From: Amorphochlora amoebiformis
Taxonomy: Eukaryota > Cercozoa > Chlorarachniophyceae
Assembly (NCBI GenBank): GCA_054601695.1
Contig: BAAHQB010000132.1
Location: forward strand, 124,001-188,000
Reading direction: 5' to 3'
DNA length: 64,000 nucleotides
Part shown: positions 1 through 27,192 of the stretch, piece by piece
Numbering within the stretch: the first letter of the stretch is position 1
Layout: each line of letters opens with the position of its first letter
Program-made: the position numbers and the translations under genes
Notes under the pieces: model-generated
What the model saw: only the letters and a program-made list of their open reading frames with translations
Told to the model about the DNA's origin: nothing
Databases searched by the model: none

Positions 1-25
1 ATATATATTTATATTATATATATAT

Positions 26-58
<33 letters not shown>

Positions 59-125
59 GTGTGTATGCATATATATAACATAATAAAAATGTTAAGTACA
101 TGTATGTATATGTACATTATATCGT

Positions 126-167
<42 letters not shown>

Positions 168-298
168 GTACATCTTAGTATGCATTATCATTATTATTGT
201 TGCTACTATCGTTGTAAATATCATTTATTACAAATATTATATTACAATTATTCTTATCATTATATTATATTTTCAAACTATTTAGACTTCAGACCTTA

Positions 299-406
<108 letters not shown>

Positions 407-505
407 AATATATATGTGTGTGTATCTGTATATCTAGTGCTCATTATTTAAATCACGTTGTACATGAACACATAAATATATCAATCATATATTTAGAAAC
501 CATGC

Positions 506-556
<51 letters not shown>

Positions 557-660
557 TTAATATTTATATACTATATAATAAATACACACACATATATACA
601 TATCTATTTATAATATATACATATATATATATATACACACTACAGCAATACTAATATCTC

Positions 661-1140
661 ACGTGAATGATCAAGGATTCGTCACGCGACATCCTCTGAA
701 GACACTCAGAGACTCCCCAGTGTACACATCCAACTGCCAGCCCCAGCCCAACCAGCCCAGCCCTAACTCGCCTTCGAAATCTGTGTTGCAAATGTTCTTT
801 TCAAAGAATATATATATTCCTTTTCTGCCCCCCTTTCTTCAACGCCCTTGCGCTCTCCCTACCTCCCCTTTCCTCTTTCTTCTCTCTCTCTCTCTCTCTC
901 CTCTCTAACGCTAACGTCCGTCCGCCGCTCTTGGCTTCTCATATCCGGTCTCTTCTCTATTTTTCTCTGCCTCTCAACTATACTTATCTCAACTTTACTT
1001 ATCTCACCTTGTAACATCCGTGAAACGTTTCATTGATAGTGCCAGCCTTCCGAAAGTAAGATATAGAGGTAGACACCTTAGAAAACACTGGTTCTCGTCC
1101 TCGTCAAGGAAATAATCCACTAGCACCCATCTGCGTTGTG
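661..1140. other. Unique sequence, no gene assigned
   Basis: Mixed-composition block with one open frame (MNDQGFVTRHPLKTLRDSPV...) that runs into a pyrimidine tract at 870-905. No splice-supported exon. 1141-1620 continues with TA/TG repeats and a short TTAGGG run at 1437-1455. Confidence 0.3.
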
Positions 1141-1264
1141 TACGTAGATATATGTGTGTTACATGTTAGTTTACAATATAAGTGTACATATATACTTTTG
1201 TATGTGCGTAATATGTAGGATAAACATATGTGTATATGTATATGTATCATTAACATATGTATAT

Positions 1265-1310
<46 letters not shown>

Positions 1311-1617
1311 CATAAATATTATTACGGAACATACACATACACACAAAATACCTTGACCTCCCCCAAAAAGAATTAATTCGATTTGGAATTTTATCCTGAA
1401 AATTACCGTTAGGATCAGCACAACTACCATCGCAAGGGTTAGGGTTAGGGTTAGAGCTAGCTTAGGGTCACCTTCATGTCATTCGCATGTTCATAAATCT
1501 TGCCTGCCGTGAGACACAAGGCAGCCTGAGGATTTGGTTGAGATTAGGATTAGAGGGTTAAGATCAGAGTATCCAGCAAGTCTTAGCGGTACGGCCATGG
1601 AGTGTTCAGAGGGTTAG

Positions 1618-1685
<68 letters not shown>

Positions 1686-1894
1686 TACCGGAATCGAAAT
1701 GCTAGCAATGCTCATGCGAAGAGCAGGTAATGGCTTGAAGAGTATGTATTGGCACGCTGGAGCGTGGGAATAATAATATGGGAATATGAGTATTTTCATA
1801 ATAGTATACGGGAGATGTTACATATGAGGAGATGGGATGATAGGTTGTTAGATCGATAGGATGCACTTCAAAATCAAGTGTATAATATATACGA

Positions 1895-1931
<37 letters not shown>

Positions 1932-2002
1932 TTAAATAGGATGTTTATGTACATGTATATACATATACATACATACATACATACATATATATATACATAA
2001 TT

Positions 2003-2035
<33 letters not shown>

Positions 2036-2039
2036 GATA

Positions 2040-2071
<32 letters not shown>

Positions 2072-2072
2072 T

Positions 2073-2149
<77 letters not shown>

Positions 2150-2230
2150 AGATATATATAACTGTATATATATATATATATGCGTGCATCTATCCATCTA
2201 TGTATTACATATATATATATACATGTTTTG

Positions 2231-2270
<40 letters not shown>

Positions 2271-2498
2271 TTTCGTATGTATATTTGTAAATATCTTATG
2301 TTTATAATCAATTCTCCTGACTCTAGGATGTATATATATATTTATCTCTATATATATATACACACACATATATATATATATATATACATAGCATTGATAC
2401 CTACAAATACTCCAGACAATGTTAGGTAAACTACTGCCCATTCTTCACAATCGGACGGATTTACCTGTAAGAACATATATCCTATATACGTACATATT

Positions 2499-2700
2499 GT
2501 AGGAGCAGTGGTATAGTAGATCAGTAGTCTTTGAGGAGTCCGTTTGGATTATGATTAACTTGCTTGTTATGAATCAGCAAGGTGTACACGGCGTGACAAA
2601 GTGCGCGGTCACGTGACATGCGGTTTAAATATGCTGACTATCCTGTATCTATTCTTTGAAGAACTACAGTAGCTAAAGGTTCTATTTGCATTAACGGTAA
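2499..2700 (+). mobile_element. Decayed SINE-like element
   Basis: GTAGGAGCAGTGGTATAGTA corresponds to the tRNA-like head; TCCGTTTGGATTATGATTAA and GGTCACGTGACATGCGGT are shared with 8071-8640. Divergent copy bordering a TA tract. Confidence 0.5.
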
Positions 2701-2746
2701 ATATGTATATGATATATACATGTATATTGTACATGTATATATATAT

Positions 2747-2872
<126 letters not shown>

Positions 2873-3200
2873 TACTTATTTATTTTATATTTACATGTGT
2901 AAACATTATGTATATATATATATATATATGTAAATATATAAATACATACATACATATATATATATATCCATACGTGTATATATGTGTATATATACATACA
3001 TATATGTATATATATATATATGTATATATTATATATATATATATTTATATAGGTACATATATATATATATATTATATGTGTATATTATATATATATATAT
3101 ATATATACATACATATAAATATATTTATTTATACATATTTCTATGCTGATTTTATTATGTATATAAACATATATATATATATATTATATATTATATATGC

Positions 3201-3253
<53 letters not shown>

Positions 3254-3310
3254 GTATACATATTTCTATACTGATTTATTATGTATATATATATATATAT
3301 ATATATATCC

Positions 3311-3375
<65 letters not shown>

Positions 3376-3394
3376 GCTATAAACACGCTCAAAT

Positions 3395-3445
<51 letters not shown>

Positions 3446-3656
3446 CGTATGTGTATACTTTCAGAGTGCTACATAGAGAACATAAAAACTCCAAATAATC
3501 TGCAAATACACAGCGGTACATAACATTTAGATGCACATTTGCATGTACATGTCCATGTCATGTACATATTATTTAGGCATAAGTTTACAAGTGCATGTAT
3601 ATGTGGAATGAATATATATACATACATATACATACATACATAAATGGTCATCTCAC

Positions 3657-3739
3657 CTCAATACTTTCGTAGAAACGTCCGAAAAACTGGTCATCTGAGC
3701 CGTTCCAAGGGTCTGGCATTGGATCCAGGGGGCCTCCAT
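3657..3739 (-). CDS. Isolated candidate exon, unknown gene
   Basis: 83 nt between an ATTCAAAG acceptor and a GAG|GTGAGA donor, reading [20 protein letters not shown] then GRFYESIE. Clear coding character within microsatellite. It lies downstream of the terminal exon at 16886 in the minus direction, so it belongs to a different gene. Confidence 0.5.
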
Positions 3740-3748
3740 CTTTGAATA

Positions 3749-3807
<59 letters not shown>

Positions 3808-4400
3808 GACCTCGAGACTCTTCCACTGACAGGCTTCTTTGTGCATATAATATATATATATATTATATATATATATAATATATTTATATATATATATATA
3901 TATCTATATATATACATATATATATATATACACATGTACACACACACATTTATTCATATTCGTACACATATATAGAACATTATATATATATATATATGTA
4001 TATGTATACATTTTATTTGACATTATATAATGTAACATAAATATATTATAATGTAATGTAACATAATGTAATATAATACAATGTGATATGATATAATATT
4101 ATATAATATAATACAATATAATATATTATAATATATTATAATATATTATAATATAATTTAACATATACAATACAATACAACACAACACGTATCTTCGCAT
4201 ATTTATATTAGATATAATGTACACATTCTGGTTATGTAATAACAAACCAATATATACAAGCCTATACTTTTGATTTACACATATTTATACAGCATACACA
4301 ATGCATACGTGTACAGAAAAAAATTATAAATATATAGGTATACATAATGTAAATATATACAAAAATTATAAATATATATGTATCTATAATATGAATATGC

Positions 4401-4443
<43 letters not shown>

Positions 4444-4560
4444 CATATATATATATATTATTTACAAAAATATAAAAATTATATTTATATACATAAATAT
4501 GCTATGCAAGTATGTAAGTATACACTTACACACCCCATGGCAAAATCCCGGCCGGATGAG

Positions 4561-4633
4561 TTGGATCAAGATGTTGTACGACCCCAGGGACCTTCAGGAA
4601 CTCAACTTAGCTTTGGGTTTATACTCATTGCGT
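4561..4633 (+). CDS. Isolated candidate exon, unknown gene
   Basis: 73 nt after a GGATGAG acceptor, reading [20 protein letters not shown] then YSLR before GTATAC. There is no pyrimidine tract and another frame is open, so support is weak. Confidence 0.3.
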
Positions 4634-4679
4634 GTATACGTGCAATATTATATTTATATATATATATATATAATATATA

Positions 4680-4866
<187 letters not shown>

Positions 4867-5146
4867 AACATATATACATATACATATATATATATATATA
4901 TATATGTTTTAAGGGAAACAAGCACATACTCAAGATGGGATAGTTTCACAATTAATTTTGGATTGAGCTGCCTTGGATTTAGATTAGGGATAACAATGAA
5001 AATACGGATTGTGTTGAAGATAATTTATTTTTTCGCATTTCGTACGTGAGCAGCCCCAACAACAACGACAACTGGGTCAGAGAGCATTTTGTCTGGGCTA
5101 ATTAACAATTGTAAATTAAATTAACGTCCATACATATATATTTATG

Positions 5147-5186
<40 letters not shown>

Positions 5187-5216
5187 ATGTATACATACAT
5201 ACATATACATATATAA

Positions 5217-5285
<69 letters not shown>

Positions 5286-5368
5286 CATATGTATGTATAT
5301 ATATATATATATATACTACATATGGATCAACATGTACATCCACGCATACATACATGTATGTATATATG

Positions 5369-5429
<61 letters not shown>

Positions 5430-5680
5430 ATATACCTATTTAGATATACATGCATGTACATATCCACACATATGTTGTATGTACATCTGTAAGCAGAATA
5501 CAAAACTCATTTATAGATATCTTTATTTTTAGGTTATATGTAAGTTAATGTATGTATATATATATGCATATATTATATTTACATATATATATATATATAT
5601 GTATATATATAATGTGTGTCTTTGTGTGTTTGCCTACGTATATATACTAGTGAACGCACAACACAAATATCGTAATACAT

Positions 5681-5727
<47 letters not shown>

Positions 5728-5746
5728 TGTGTGCGTGTGTGTACAA

Positions 5747-5821
<75 letters not shown>

Positions 5822-5836
5822 TATGTTAACACACAC

Positions 5837-5869
<33 letters not shown>

Positions 5870-5919
5870 CACATATGTAAGCATAATGTATGCATATGTG
5901 TGCAATATTTTTCTTCTAC

Positions 5920-5992
5920 CTCGGATAATTATTAAAAGTACTTTTTTTACACGCTTGGATAACCGCGCGAGCAATAATTGCATCCCGCTCGT
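5920..5992 (-). CDS. Isolated candidate exon, unknown gene
   Basis: 73 nt with a TATATAG acceptor and a CCGAG|GTAGAA donor, reading [20 protein letters not shown] then NYPR. Probably the same minus-strand gene as 3657-3739, but phases do not join directly. Confidence 0.45.
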
Positions 5993-6103
5993 CTATATAT
6001 ATTATATAAACAATATAAATATAATATACATATAATATGTATGACACATCTGTACACATGTGAATATGTATGACACATCTTTACACGTGTTCGAACACAT
6101 TCG

Positions 6104-6214
<111 letters not shown>

Positions 6215-6232
6215 GTAGATATACATATATAC

Positions 6233-6279
<47 letters not shown>

Positions 6280-6280
6280 G

Positions 6281-6342
<62 letters not shown>

Positions 6343-6343
6343 G

Positions 6344-6434
<91 letters not shown>

Positions 6435-6594
6435 TGTATACAGTCGTACATATATGATTTTGTGTAAATATTTATGTTTATACACATATATTATATATGT
6501 GTATGTGTTTGTGTGTATGTGTGTGTATACTATGTGTACGTGTGTATATTGTATGTATGTGTCTATATTGTATGTAAGTGTGTATATTATGTTA

Positions 6595-6943
6595 GCGTGG
6601 TATGGTAACCCACGATTTGGTTTAAGACCCCTTGGTATTACGTTAACTTATAAATAGTATTATGAAGTTTTTGGGATGAGCTTCCAGAATTAGAGAATAT
6701 TAGGAAAATGTCGAGAACTTTTGAGAATACTTCTGGAATCTGCGAGTGGATGACCAAGAGTCCCGGGTGTTACCGTGTAATACCCGGTATATCCGGGCAT
6801 TTTTTGAGTATTTACTATCTAGGATCTCCAGGAATCTCAAATTGATCTCCAGCGATCTCCCGACTAGCTCTATACCTATAAACTCTTGGTGTAGTGTATG
6901 ACTATGTTACGTAGGGCGGTCTCATCACGATGCGTTAACAATA
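6595..6943 (+). mobile_element. Possible retroposon sharing the TAACAATATAT tail
   Basis: About 350 bp of unique, non-coding sequence between TA tracts. It contains GATCTCCAGCGATCTCCCGA-type motifs and ends GCGTTAACAATATATAT like the SINE copies. A short relative (GATCTCCAGTGATCTCCAGT...) lies in WDR19 intron 26 at 41228-41345. No tRNA-like head seen. Confidence 0.35.
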
Positions 6944-6963
6944 TATATATTAATATGTATATA

Positions 6964-7018
<55 letters not shown>

Positions 7019-7171
7019 AATAAATGTTGAGTATACATATGTGAACGTGCATGCGTGTATGTTATGCATGTAAATATATGTATAAATAATATATATATAT
7101 ATATATATATATAAATATACAGATATATATGTATATGTATGTATATACAACAGTAACAATATATATATTAC

Positions 7172-7225
7172 AAAAAAATGAGAACCAATCAAGACAGGCT
7201 TGAATATGTCCTCCACGTAATTCAC
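7172..7225 (-). CDS. Isolated candidate exon, unknown gene
   Basis: 54 nt between a TTAAACCAG acceptor and a GTAATA donor, reading [19 protein letters not shown] second frame is also open. Possibly part of the gene with exons at 5920 and 3657. Confidence 0.4.
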
Positions 7226-7251
7226 CTGGTTTAATAATATTTTCACAGGTT

Positions 7252-7289
<38 letters not shown>

Positions 7290-7292
7290 GGT

Positions 7293-7328
<36 letters not shown>

Positions 7329-7346
7329 TTGTATATAAATATATAT

Positions 7347-7399
<53 letters not shown>

Positions 7400-7408
7400 T
7401 ATTACACA

Positions 7409-7474
<66 letters not shown>

Positions 7475-7515
7475 CAATTTGTGTATATGTACATACATAT
7501 CAATATACATACAAA

Positions 7516-7592
<77 letters not shown>

Positions 7593-7651
7593 ATACATAT
7601 ATAGATATATTTATAGATATGTAATTCTATAATATGCATGTATGTGTATAC

Positions 7652-7747
<96 letters not shown>

Positions 7748-7762
7748 ACATATACATACATA

Positions 7763-7798
<36 letters not shown>

Positions 7799-7820
7799 TA
7801 TACATATATACATATATATG

Positions 7821-7879
<59 letters not shown>

Positions 7880-7980
7880 TATATATAGTATTGCACATTA
7901 ATATACGTATACATACATTTCATTTAATGTGGATACATATATATTATGTACATATATATATATATATATATATTTAATAT

Positions 7981-8023
<43 letters not shown>

Positions 8024-8070
8024 CATATACACATATATCCATATATACATACATATATATATATATATAT

Positions 8071-8640
8071 GTTGTTAGCGCAGTGGTATAGTAGATGGTA
8101 GTCCAGAGTTCGATTGAAGTCCGTTTGGGTTATGATCAACTTTGTTCTCAAGAATTTAGAAAAATACATGCGGTCATGCATACTCACGTAACGGTCACGT
8201 GAGGTCATGTGAACGTGACATGGCATTCCTCGGACCCGACACCCCACATTTGACAGCCGAAATTCTTTTTCTATTTTTTTTCTTTTTTCTTTTCTCTATC
8301 TCTCTGTTCTCTCCGTTTCTCGCGCTCTCTCTCCTGTTTCTCTCTCCCTCTCTTTATCTATTTCTCTCTCTCTCTCTCATTTTATCTCTGGCTCTCTTTA
8401 TAGCTCAACCTCTCTCTGTCTCTCTAAAACTCTCCTCTCTAGATCTTCCGCGCTCTCTGACGTCACGTTCTATCACGGTATATGGAAACCCGTTACTACC
8501 GGGTACTACCCGCCACTACCCGGTACTACCGGCCAGCCAATTTCCGAGCATCCGGGATCTCGAGCGATTTCGGAGCACTCTATTGATATCTACTCATCGA
8601 GCCGCATCTGTCTATGCTATCTGTCTTGTTGCTTTAACAA
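8071..8640 (+). mobile_element. tRNA-headed SINE-like element
   Basis: Starts GTTGTTAGCGCAGTGGTATA, which fits a Pol III A box (TTAGCGCAGTGG). GAGTTCGATTGAAG at 8106 resembles a B box. It ends GCTTTAACAATATAT and runs into a TA tract. The middle (8260-8440) is a pyrimidine-rich insert. Other copies are at 32067-32328 (+), 11195-11505 (-), 2499-2700 (+, decayed) and 55360-55826 (+, decayed). Confidence 0.65.
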
Positions 8641-8687
8641 TATATGTATATGTGTAAATACATGTATGTATAAATATCTATGTATTC

Positions 8688-8782
<95 letters not shown>

Positions 8783-9183
8783 ATATATATATATATATAT
8801 ATATGCTATACTATACTTAAATTTTAATATATCCAGATACCTCAAGCGGACTAGTCGTGAGAACTATTTCGGCAACCTTTCGGAAAAAGAGATTTAGATT
8901 AGTTTTTGGGATAGGTGCATTCGCATTTGCATTAAAAAAAGTTAGGTCGAATTCCTGTTCCCCTGCTTCCTTTTCCGAGATCTCCCCTTTCCTGTATGAA
9001 TGTATATGTATATATATATATATATATACATGTATATTTAGTATATAATTATATACTTACAAGGAATACATCAAATATTATACATTGTGTATTATATAAT
9101 ATTACATCATATATATATATAGAGAGAGAGAGAGTAATATATATATATATGTATAATATATGTGTATATATATATTTTATATC

Positions 9184-9233
<50 letters not shown>

Positions 9234-9318
9234 CATATGTGTGTATTTATATATAATATATATTATAAAATACATATTCATATATATACATACATATACA
9301 TATATATATATATACATG

Positions 9319-9368
<50 letters not shown>

Positions 9369-9434
9369 CCCTATCCCTAATCAGCAATAACCCCTACGTT
9401 AAAATTAAGCCTAAAATAAGCCTTGGACTTACAG

Positions 9435-9497
9435 AGATTGCACCCATTTCTCGTATTGAATTGCTTCAAAATTGGTTCCTTTTGTGAAATCCGTAAG
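9435..9497 (+). CDS. Isolated candidate exon, unknown gene
   Basis: 63 nt between a GGACTTACAG acceptor and an AAG|GTAAAA donor, reading RLHPFLVLNCFKIGSFCEIR then K in phase 0. Good splice signals; product not recognised. Confidence 0.45.
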
Positions 9498-9573
9498 GTA
9501 AAACTCATTCAAGTCTCTTAGCAACCACCGGGGCCCGGTCTACGGAGTATGTGGATGTTTGTTTGATATACAT

Positions 9574-9623
<50 letters not shown>

Positions 9624-9704
9624 GATAGAGTATATTTCATGATCTATATAGGATTGAATCTAATCCTAAACCTGACGTTGCTATCCCAAACCTTAGGCAA
9701 CTGC

Positions 9705-9741
9705 AATATGCCAAGCTCACGGGATCCCGCTCATTCCATTA
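9705..9741 (+). CDS. Isolated candidate exon, unknown gene
   Basis: 37 nt between a pyrimidine-rich ATCCCAAACCTTAG acceptor and GTGGAA, reading [15 protein letters not shown]. The upstream sequence contains CCTAA motifs like those in WDR19 introns. It could follow 9435-9497 (phase 0 in both). Confidence 0.35.
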
Positions 9742-9780
9742 GGTGGAATGCATATATATATATATATATATATATGTGTG

Positions 9781-9818
<38 letters not shown>

Positions 9819-9901
9819 CATATGTATATATATATACATTTTGCGTCCTTCTTATATATGTATGTATGTATATGTATATATGTATATATATATATTTATA
9901 T

Positions 9902-9940
<39 letters not shown>

Positions 9941-10145
9941 CTATAGTATCTATATATCATACATACAAATTCAGGAAACCTTAAAAAGCCAAGCCCAGCT
10001 TCTCTCCATTGATCTACTGTAACGACTGTATGTGCATATATATGTTTGACAAAATGTAAAATAAATAATGCATACACACACACACACAAACATATATATT
10101 ATATATATATATATATATATTAAATGTATATATATATATATATTA

Positions 10146-10234
<89 letters not shown>

Positions 10235-10437
10235 CATAGAAATATAATAATGCCGATATGTAAGCTTCATAATTAGCATAAATAAATAAATACATTTACA
10301 TGCATGTGGATATATATACGTATGCACACCCATAAACACATATATATATATATATATATTATATAATATACATATGTATATATATGTATATGTATATTAT
10401 GTATGTATGTATGTGTATATATATATATATATACATG

Positions 10438-10470
<33 letters not shown>

Positions 10471-10484
10471 GTACATATATATAT

Positions 10485-10733
10485 AAATCTGAGCGCGGAT
10501 GTGGCAAGCCGGACAAAATATACAAGGACATTATCAAGTCTGATTTAAAATCGCTTGATTTTGATACTAAAGCCTGGTGTCAACAATCGTCGCCTGAGCA
10601 TAAGTCCCAGTGGAGAACTTCTATATACAAGAGTATTCAATCTTAGGAGAGTGAGCGATTTCGCCAAACAGAATCCAACAGACATGAACGCAATCGTAAA
10701 CAAGCCATTCGCAAAGAGAAAGACAGAAAATAA
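10485..10733 (+). pseudogene. LINE reverse-transcriptase C-terminal remnant
   Basis: The frame reads [20 protein letters not shown], a W, then [13 protein letters not shown], followed by TAG at 10644 and a further in-frame basic tail (ERFRQTESNRHERNRKQAIR...) to TAA at 10731. The pattern G-P-x(n)-D-x-K-x-DLK-x-L ... WR is typical of the tail of non-LTR retrotransposon ORF2 proteins. Upstream is TA repeat, so the element is 5'-truncated, as usual for LINEs. After the stop, a 28-bp motif (ATAAACCTACTCAAAAATGT...) is present twice at 10806-10860, perhaps its 3' UTR. Confidence 0.6.
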
Positions 10734-10984
10734 TAAGGGGGTGTTGGTCAATTCTGCTTTCTAGTATGCGGGAACGGGTTTGTGTAGTACGCCAACGACA
10801 CCCATATATAAACCTACTCAAAAATGTGTTACATAAACCTACTCAAAAATGTGTCATCGGGTTTTCTCCAACATCAGTGGTCTCAAATGTCGTACCAGAG
10901 TAGTCAACAAAGAAAACAACAACCATACTTCTACTTAGAAGAGGCTGCAACAACGACATATATGTATGTATGTATGTAAATACG

Positions 10985-11018
<34 letters not shown>

Positions 11019-11022
11019 GTGT

Positions 11023-11124
<102 letters not shown>

Positions 11125-11147
11125 CTACTTATATGTATATATATATA

Positions 11148-11192
<45 letters not shown>

Positions 11193-11194
11193 CA

Positions 11195-11505
11195 TTGTTG
11201 CAGCATGTGTAGCTATCGCGGAACATATAGCTAGTTAACTACGAAGAGTCAGACCGTCGTCAGACTATGGTTAGAGCGCGACTAGCTAGTAGGCTATAAA
11301 AGGATTCGGAACCCAAGAAACCCTTGAACCGACGGAACCCATGGGTTCCAGAGGAAGAAAGGAAGAAAGGAAATATCCGACTACAGCACAAGATTATCAT
11401 TAATCATTTATCACAATCAATTAATTCAAACGGACAACAGTGCGCTACCAGAGGTCATTGCCTATTAGCATATTACCTGTAGGCAGGACCGCTGCATTAA
11501 CAAGA
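11195..11505 (-). mobile_element. SINE-like element, inverted copy
   Basis: On the reverse strand this matches the 32067 copy from tail to head: GTTGCAGCATGTGTAGCTA, GTTAACTACG, GGAACCCATGGGTTCC, GGAAGAAAGGAA, CAAACGGAC and a decayed head near 11500. TA tract adjoins the tail. Confidence 0.6.
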
Positions 11506-11705
11506 CATGTATGTGTATGCGTATGTATATGTACATTATATGTCGAATATGTGATTTACAATACGAATTCAGACGTGTATGCATATATGTATGTATGTAT
11601 GTATATATATATATATATATATATACATACATATATATATACATATACATACAATACGTATATATATATATATATACATAATATATATATATATATATAA
11701 ATACA

Positions 11706-11757
<52 letters not shown>

Positions 11758-11775
11758 ATATATCGCACTATATTT

Positions 11776-11840
<65 letters not shown>

Positions 11841-11887
11841 ATATTATATGTATATCCATATATAAATATATATATATATTATATATC

Positions 11888-11924
<37 letters not shown>

Positions 11925-11989
11925 TTAAAACTGACCGGTCCGCCAGCATAATTAAACATTGATCAATCTCCCCCTCTTTCTGGAGATCC

Positions 11990-12375
11990 AAACTAGCCCT
12001 CAAGCTCGACGAAAACTCATTCACTGTCCTAGAGTAAGGGTTAGGGTTTGCTTGGTTTTACGGTTCAGGAGTTAGAATTGGGGTTGGGTTATCCTAGGAT
12101 TAGGATAGAGTTATAGTTACGGTTACCCTTCCTCGTCTATTAGATCAGTCGGCCCTAAGATTGGTTCCAATACATTAGATGGGTTGAGATTAAGCCACGC
12201 TATACTGGGTTGAGATAAAGAGTTATGTTATACACTCAGGTACAGGGTTGGGGTTAGGATTAGAGTTAGGTGTATGTACAGTATAAGCCTTCTATTCTTT
12301 CACTTCCTAGTTCTAGAATTAACGTGGAGGGCTTGGTGAGCTGAAAGGGTTGGGTTTGGTTAGGTTTGGGTTAGG
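11990..12375. repeat. Degenerate TTAGGG tract
   Basis: Scattered GGGTTAGG, GGTTAGGATTAG and GGGTTGGG motifs, no perfect array and no coding signal found. Confidence 0.7.
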
Positions 12376-12449
12376 CTAGAACTGTCTCTCTCCCTTCGCT
12401 CTCGCTCTCTCGCTCCATCTGATTGTCATCTTCGTGTGTGTTTATGCAT

Positions 12450-14330
<1,881 letters not shown>

Positions 14331-15800
14331 ATCTATACATACATGCATAGAAACATCGTAATAGATATTTCGGGTTAATTGAACTAAGGGTTTAGAGTTG
14401 AGGGCACCTTGACTAGGTCGGCGGCAACCTTTGATGATGTTTGTTGTAAATGCACAACTCCAAGGATGTAAACCTGTAAATGACATCCTCTCACGGATCT
14501 AAAACCGAAACACTGAAACGAGCATTAAACGTCCTCACTTCAACCGTCAGGCGAAGAGAGAGGGGGAGAAGAAGAGAATGAAAGAGAGTCTCAGAGAAGA
14601 GAATATACAGAGACGGAGGATTGGAAATAACAGGAGGGGAGGGCAGAAGAAAGAGGGGTTTAGAAGGCTGTCATTGAACTTCTGAGTACTCTGTCGCGTT
14701 TTGGGCTGTTTTCTTTGATGTTTTGCGGGAAAGGGTTTAGAATATAAATGGGCTCGATACCGGACGCCTGTGCTCCCCTACGTAGAGTCTAGTTATGCCC
14801 TTATACAGGTCCAGGAAGTCTTCGATCTCCGACATGCGGTTGGGATCTTTGCATTTGACATATCTCGGTATTCTACTTCGGATATGTGAGATATTGACGG
14901 AAAATATATTGCGATATACGGATATTAATAAAAGATATACTTAATATATCTACAAAGATATATTAATATCTTATTCGATGTATTCATCGTGGTTGCGACA
15001 AGGGGGTCCAGTCACATCATGATTTGCAGATTGGACCACATATTGACACAATTCGCAGTTTCCGGGGTCCACCGGAGACACCAACAGAGGAAGAATTGAA
15101 GGAGTGGCAAGCTGGAAATGGAACGAGATCGTGGTAAACCGATAAGGCCAGTCGACCCTTCTCTAATGCCTCTTCCACCGGAGATATCAGAAGAGTAGAA
15201 GAATTGGGACAGGTCGGAGATTCTGGGATTTCACAGCCCTGGCGATACACACGATCTCGGGCATCGATTAGATTGTTCCCTTCAAACACAAGAAATCGAC
15301 TCTTCGCACACCGGTTCCTCACCTGTTGTTGACATCAGAACAGGTGAAGCTTTGGATGCATCGGACACCCGATAGATATGGACATAGGTGAGACTGATGA
15401 TCAGTTGTCACCCAACGAAGGGAAAAAATGTAAGGTAGATCCCTCTCCGTGTATGCAAAAATTTATGCTCATTCATTCTACGAACACACAGCTATGCGAG
15501 CAGGCAAGTCGTCGATTTGGTCACGTCAGAAAACATCTTAAGTTTTTTGCAAAGAAATGACTTTATTTTCCCTATTCTTATTTATTTTATTCGGTAGCAA
15601 GTTACTAGCAACAGTGTGGCCTTCTAGTCCTATTAACCTCGAAAAAACAGTCTAGAATACACTAAGATATATCGGACATGGAGGATCAAATGACTTTGAG
15701 GCCATAAGGATACAAACTAGCCGGAGCAAAGGAGCCAGGTAATCCGCAACTTATAACACTAATATTTTTAATAATTTACTGGTGTTAAAAAAAATCACGT
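14331..15800. other. Unique sequence, no gene assigned
   Basis: The largest block free of microsatellite in the first half. Non-repetitive open frames exist: 15016-15136 on + (ends EEELKEWQAGNGTRSW then TAA), 15378-15560 on + (MDIGETDDQLSPNEGKKCKV...) and 15017-15322 on - (MRNRCAKSRFLVFEGNNLID...). They overlap on opposite strands, and I recognise none. Possibly a decayed element or single-exon gene. Confidence 0.35.
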
Positions 15801-15933
15801 GACCAGCTTAATGTTTTTTACTATTACATATACATATGTGTATGTGTGCATACATTTGCCAATGTTAGAGAGTGTAAAATAGTATATGTGTGTAGACATA
15901 TGATTATACATGTAGATATATGTGTAAAACATA

Positions 15934-15985
<52 letters not shown>

Positions 15986-16089
15986 TATATTAGGAAAAAG
16001 ATATATATATATATATAGGTATAAGAGAATACATATTTATACGTATATATCTACTAGATCTATATACACATAATTATATACATATATAT

Positions 16090-16450
16090 GTTTTCATTTG
16101 TATGCGTGTATGTACCACATGTAAATATTTGTACATAAGTGACAACTGTATGTATATATAAACAGCGAATGCCATGGTACTGAGTCAGGCTAAGCATATG
16201 AGTAGAAGTCATTATGATGCTCCCACAAGTCGGGCACGTTCTAGTTTCAATATAATATTGTAAAATATATCTAGTACTTACCCTGATGAATCATTACAAC
16301 TTGCATCTAAAAACCAATGTATTTGATAATAAGTGAATTGAGCTTTTTGCATCAGGCTATCTCTACTATCTAAAGTATGACAATAATGCTTATTCTAGAT
16401 AATTAAAGTTAAAAATACTACTCTAGGTAGTAACTTTATAATATTGTATT

Positions 16451-16497
<47 letters not shown>

Positions 16498-16885
16498 TCT
16501 GTATATATCGAGATATATTTTTAATATAATTGGTTATATTTTTTATCTAGTCATGATATACTGGTATTTTATATTATGCCTAGTATGTGTTGTCTATCTA
16601 GTAAATATATCTAGTATCTAGAGTATCTAGAGTATATCTAGTATATATATATCTAATTTATATTCAATTACCTAGATTACTCCAGACTCTAGAGACTATC
16701 AATTTATAGCGTATCTACTAGATCTAGAGCAGTATAAATTACAATCCAGATCGGGTCGACGGTACTAATACCGTACTATGGCACACAATCCTAGTAATCC
16801 TAGAAATCTCATCTATGACTGATCATTTAACGCGTATACGAGATCCGTATGATAATTCAAATTCTGCTCACGATCGAATGATTGG
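16090..16885. other. AT-rich spacer downstream of the minus-strand terminal exon
   Basis: No exon seen. 16560-16720 is rich in TATCTAGTATCTAGAGTAT motifs. It probably holds the 3' end of the divergent gene; no clear polyadenylation signal was identified. Confidence 0.4.

Positions 16886-27192
<10,307 letters not shown>

Noticed and set aside
8071-8145. tRNA gene
   Set aside because: A- and B-box-like motifs are present but no cloverleaf can be closed; repeated copies with long tails indicate a SINE.
9498-9546. Small exon reading QPPGPGLR after the exon at 9435
   Set aside because: It would require a 24-nt intron, shorter than any other here.
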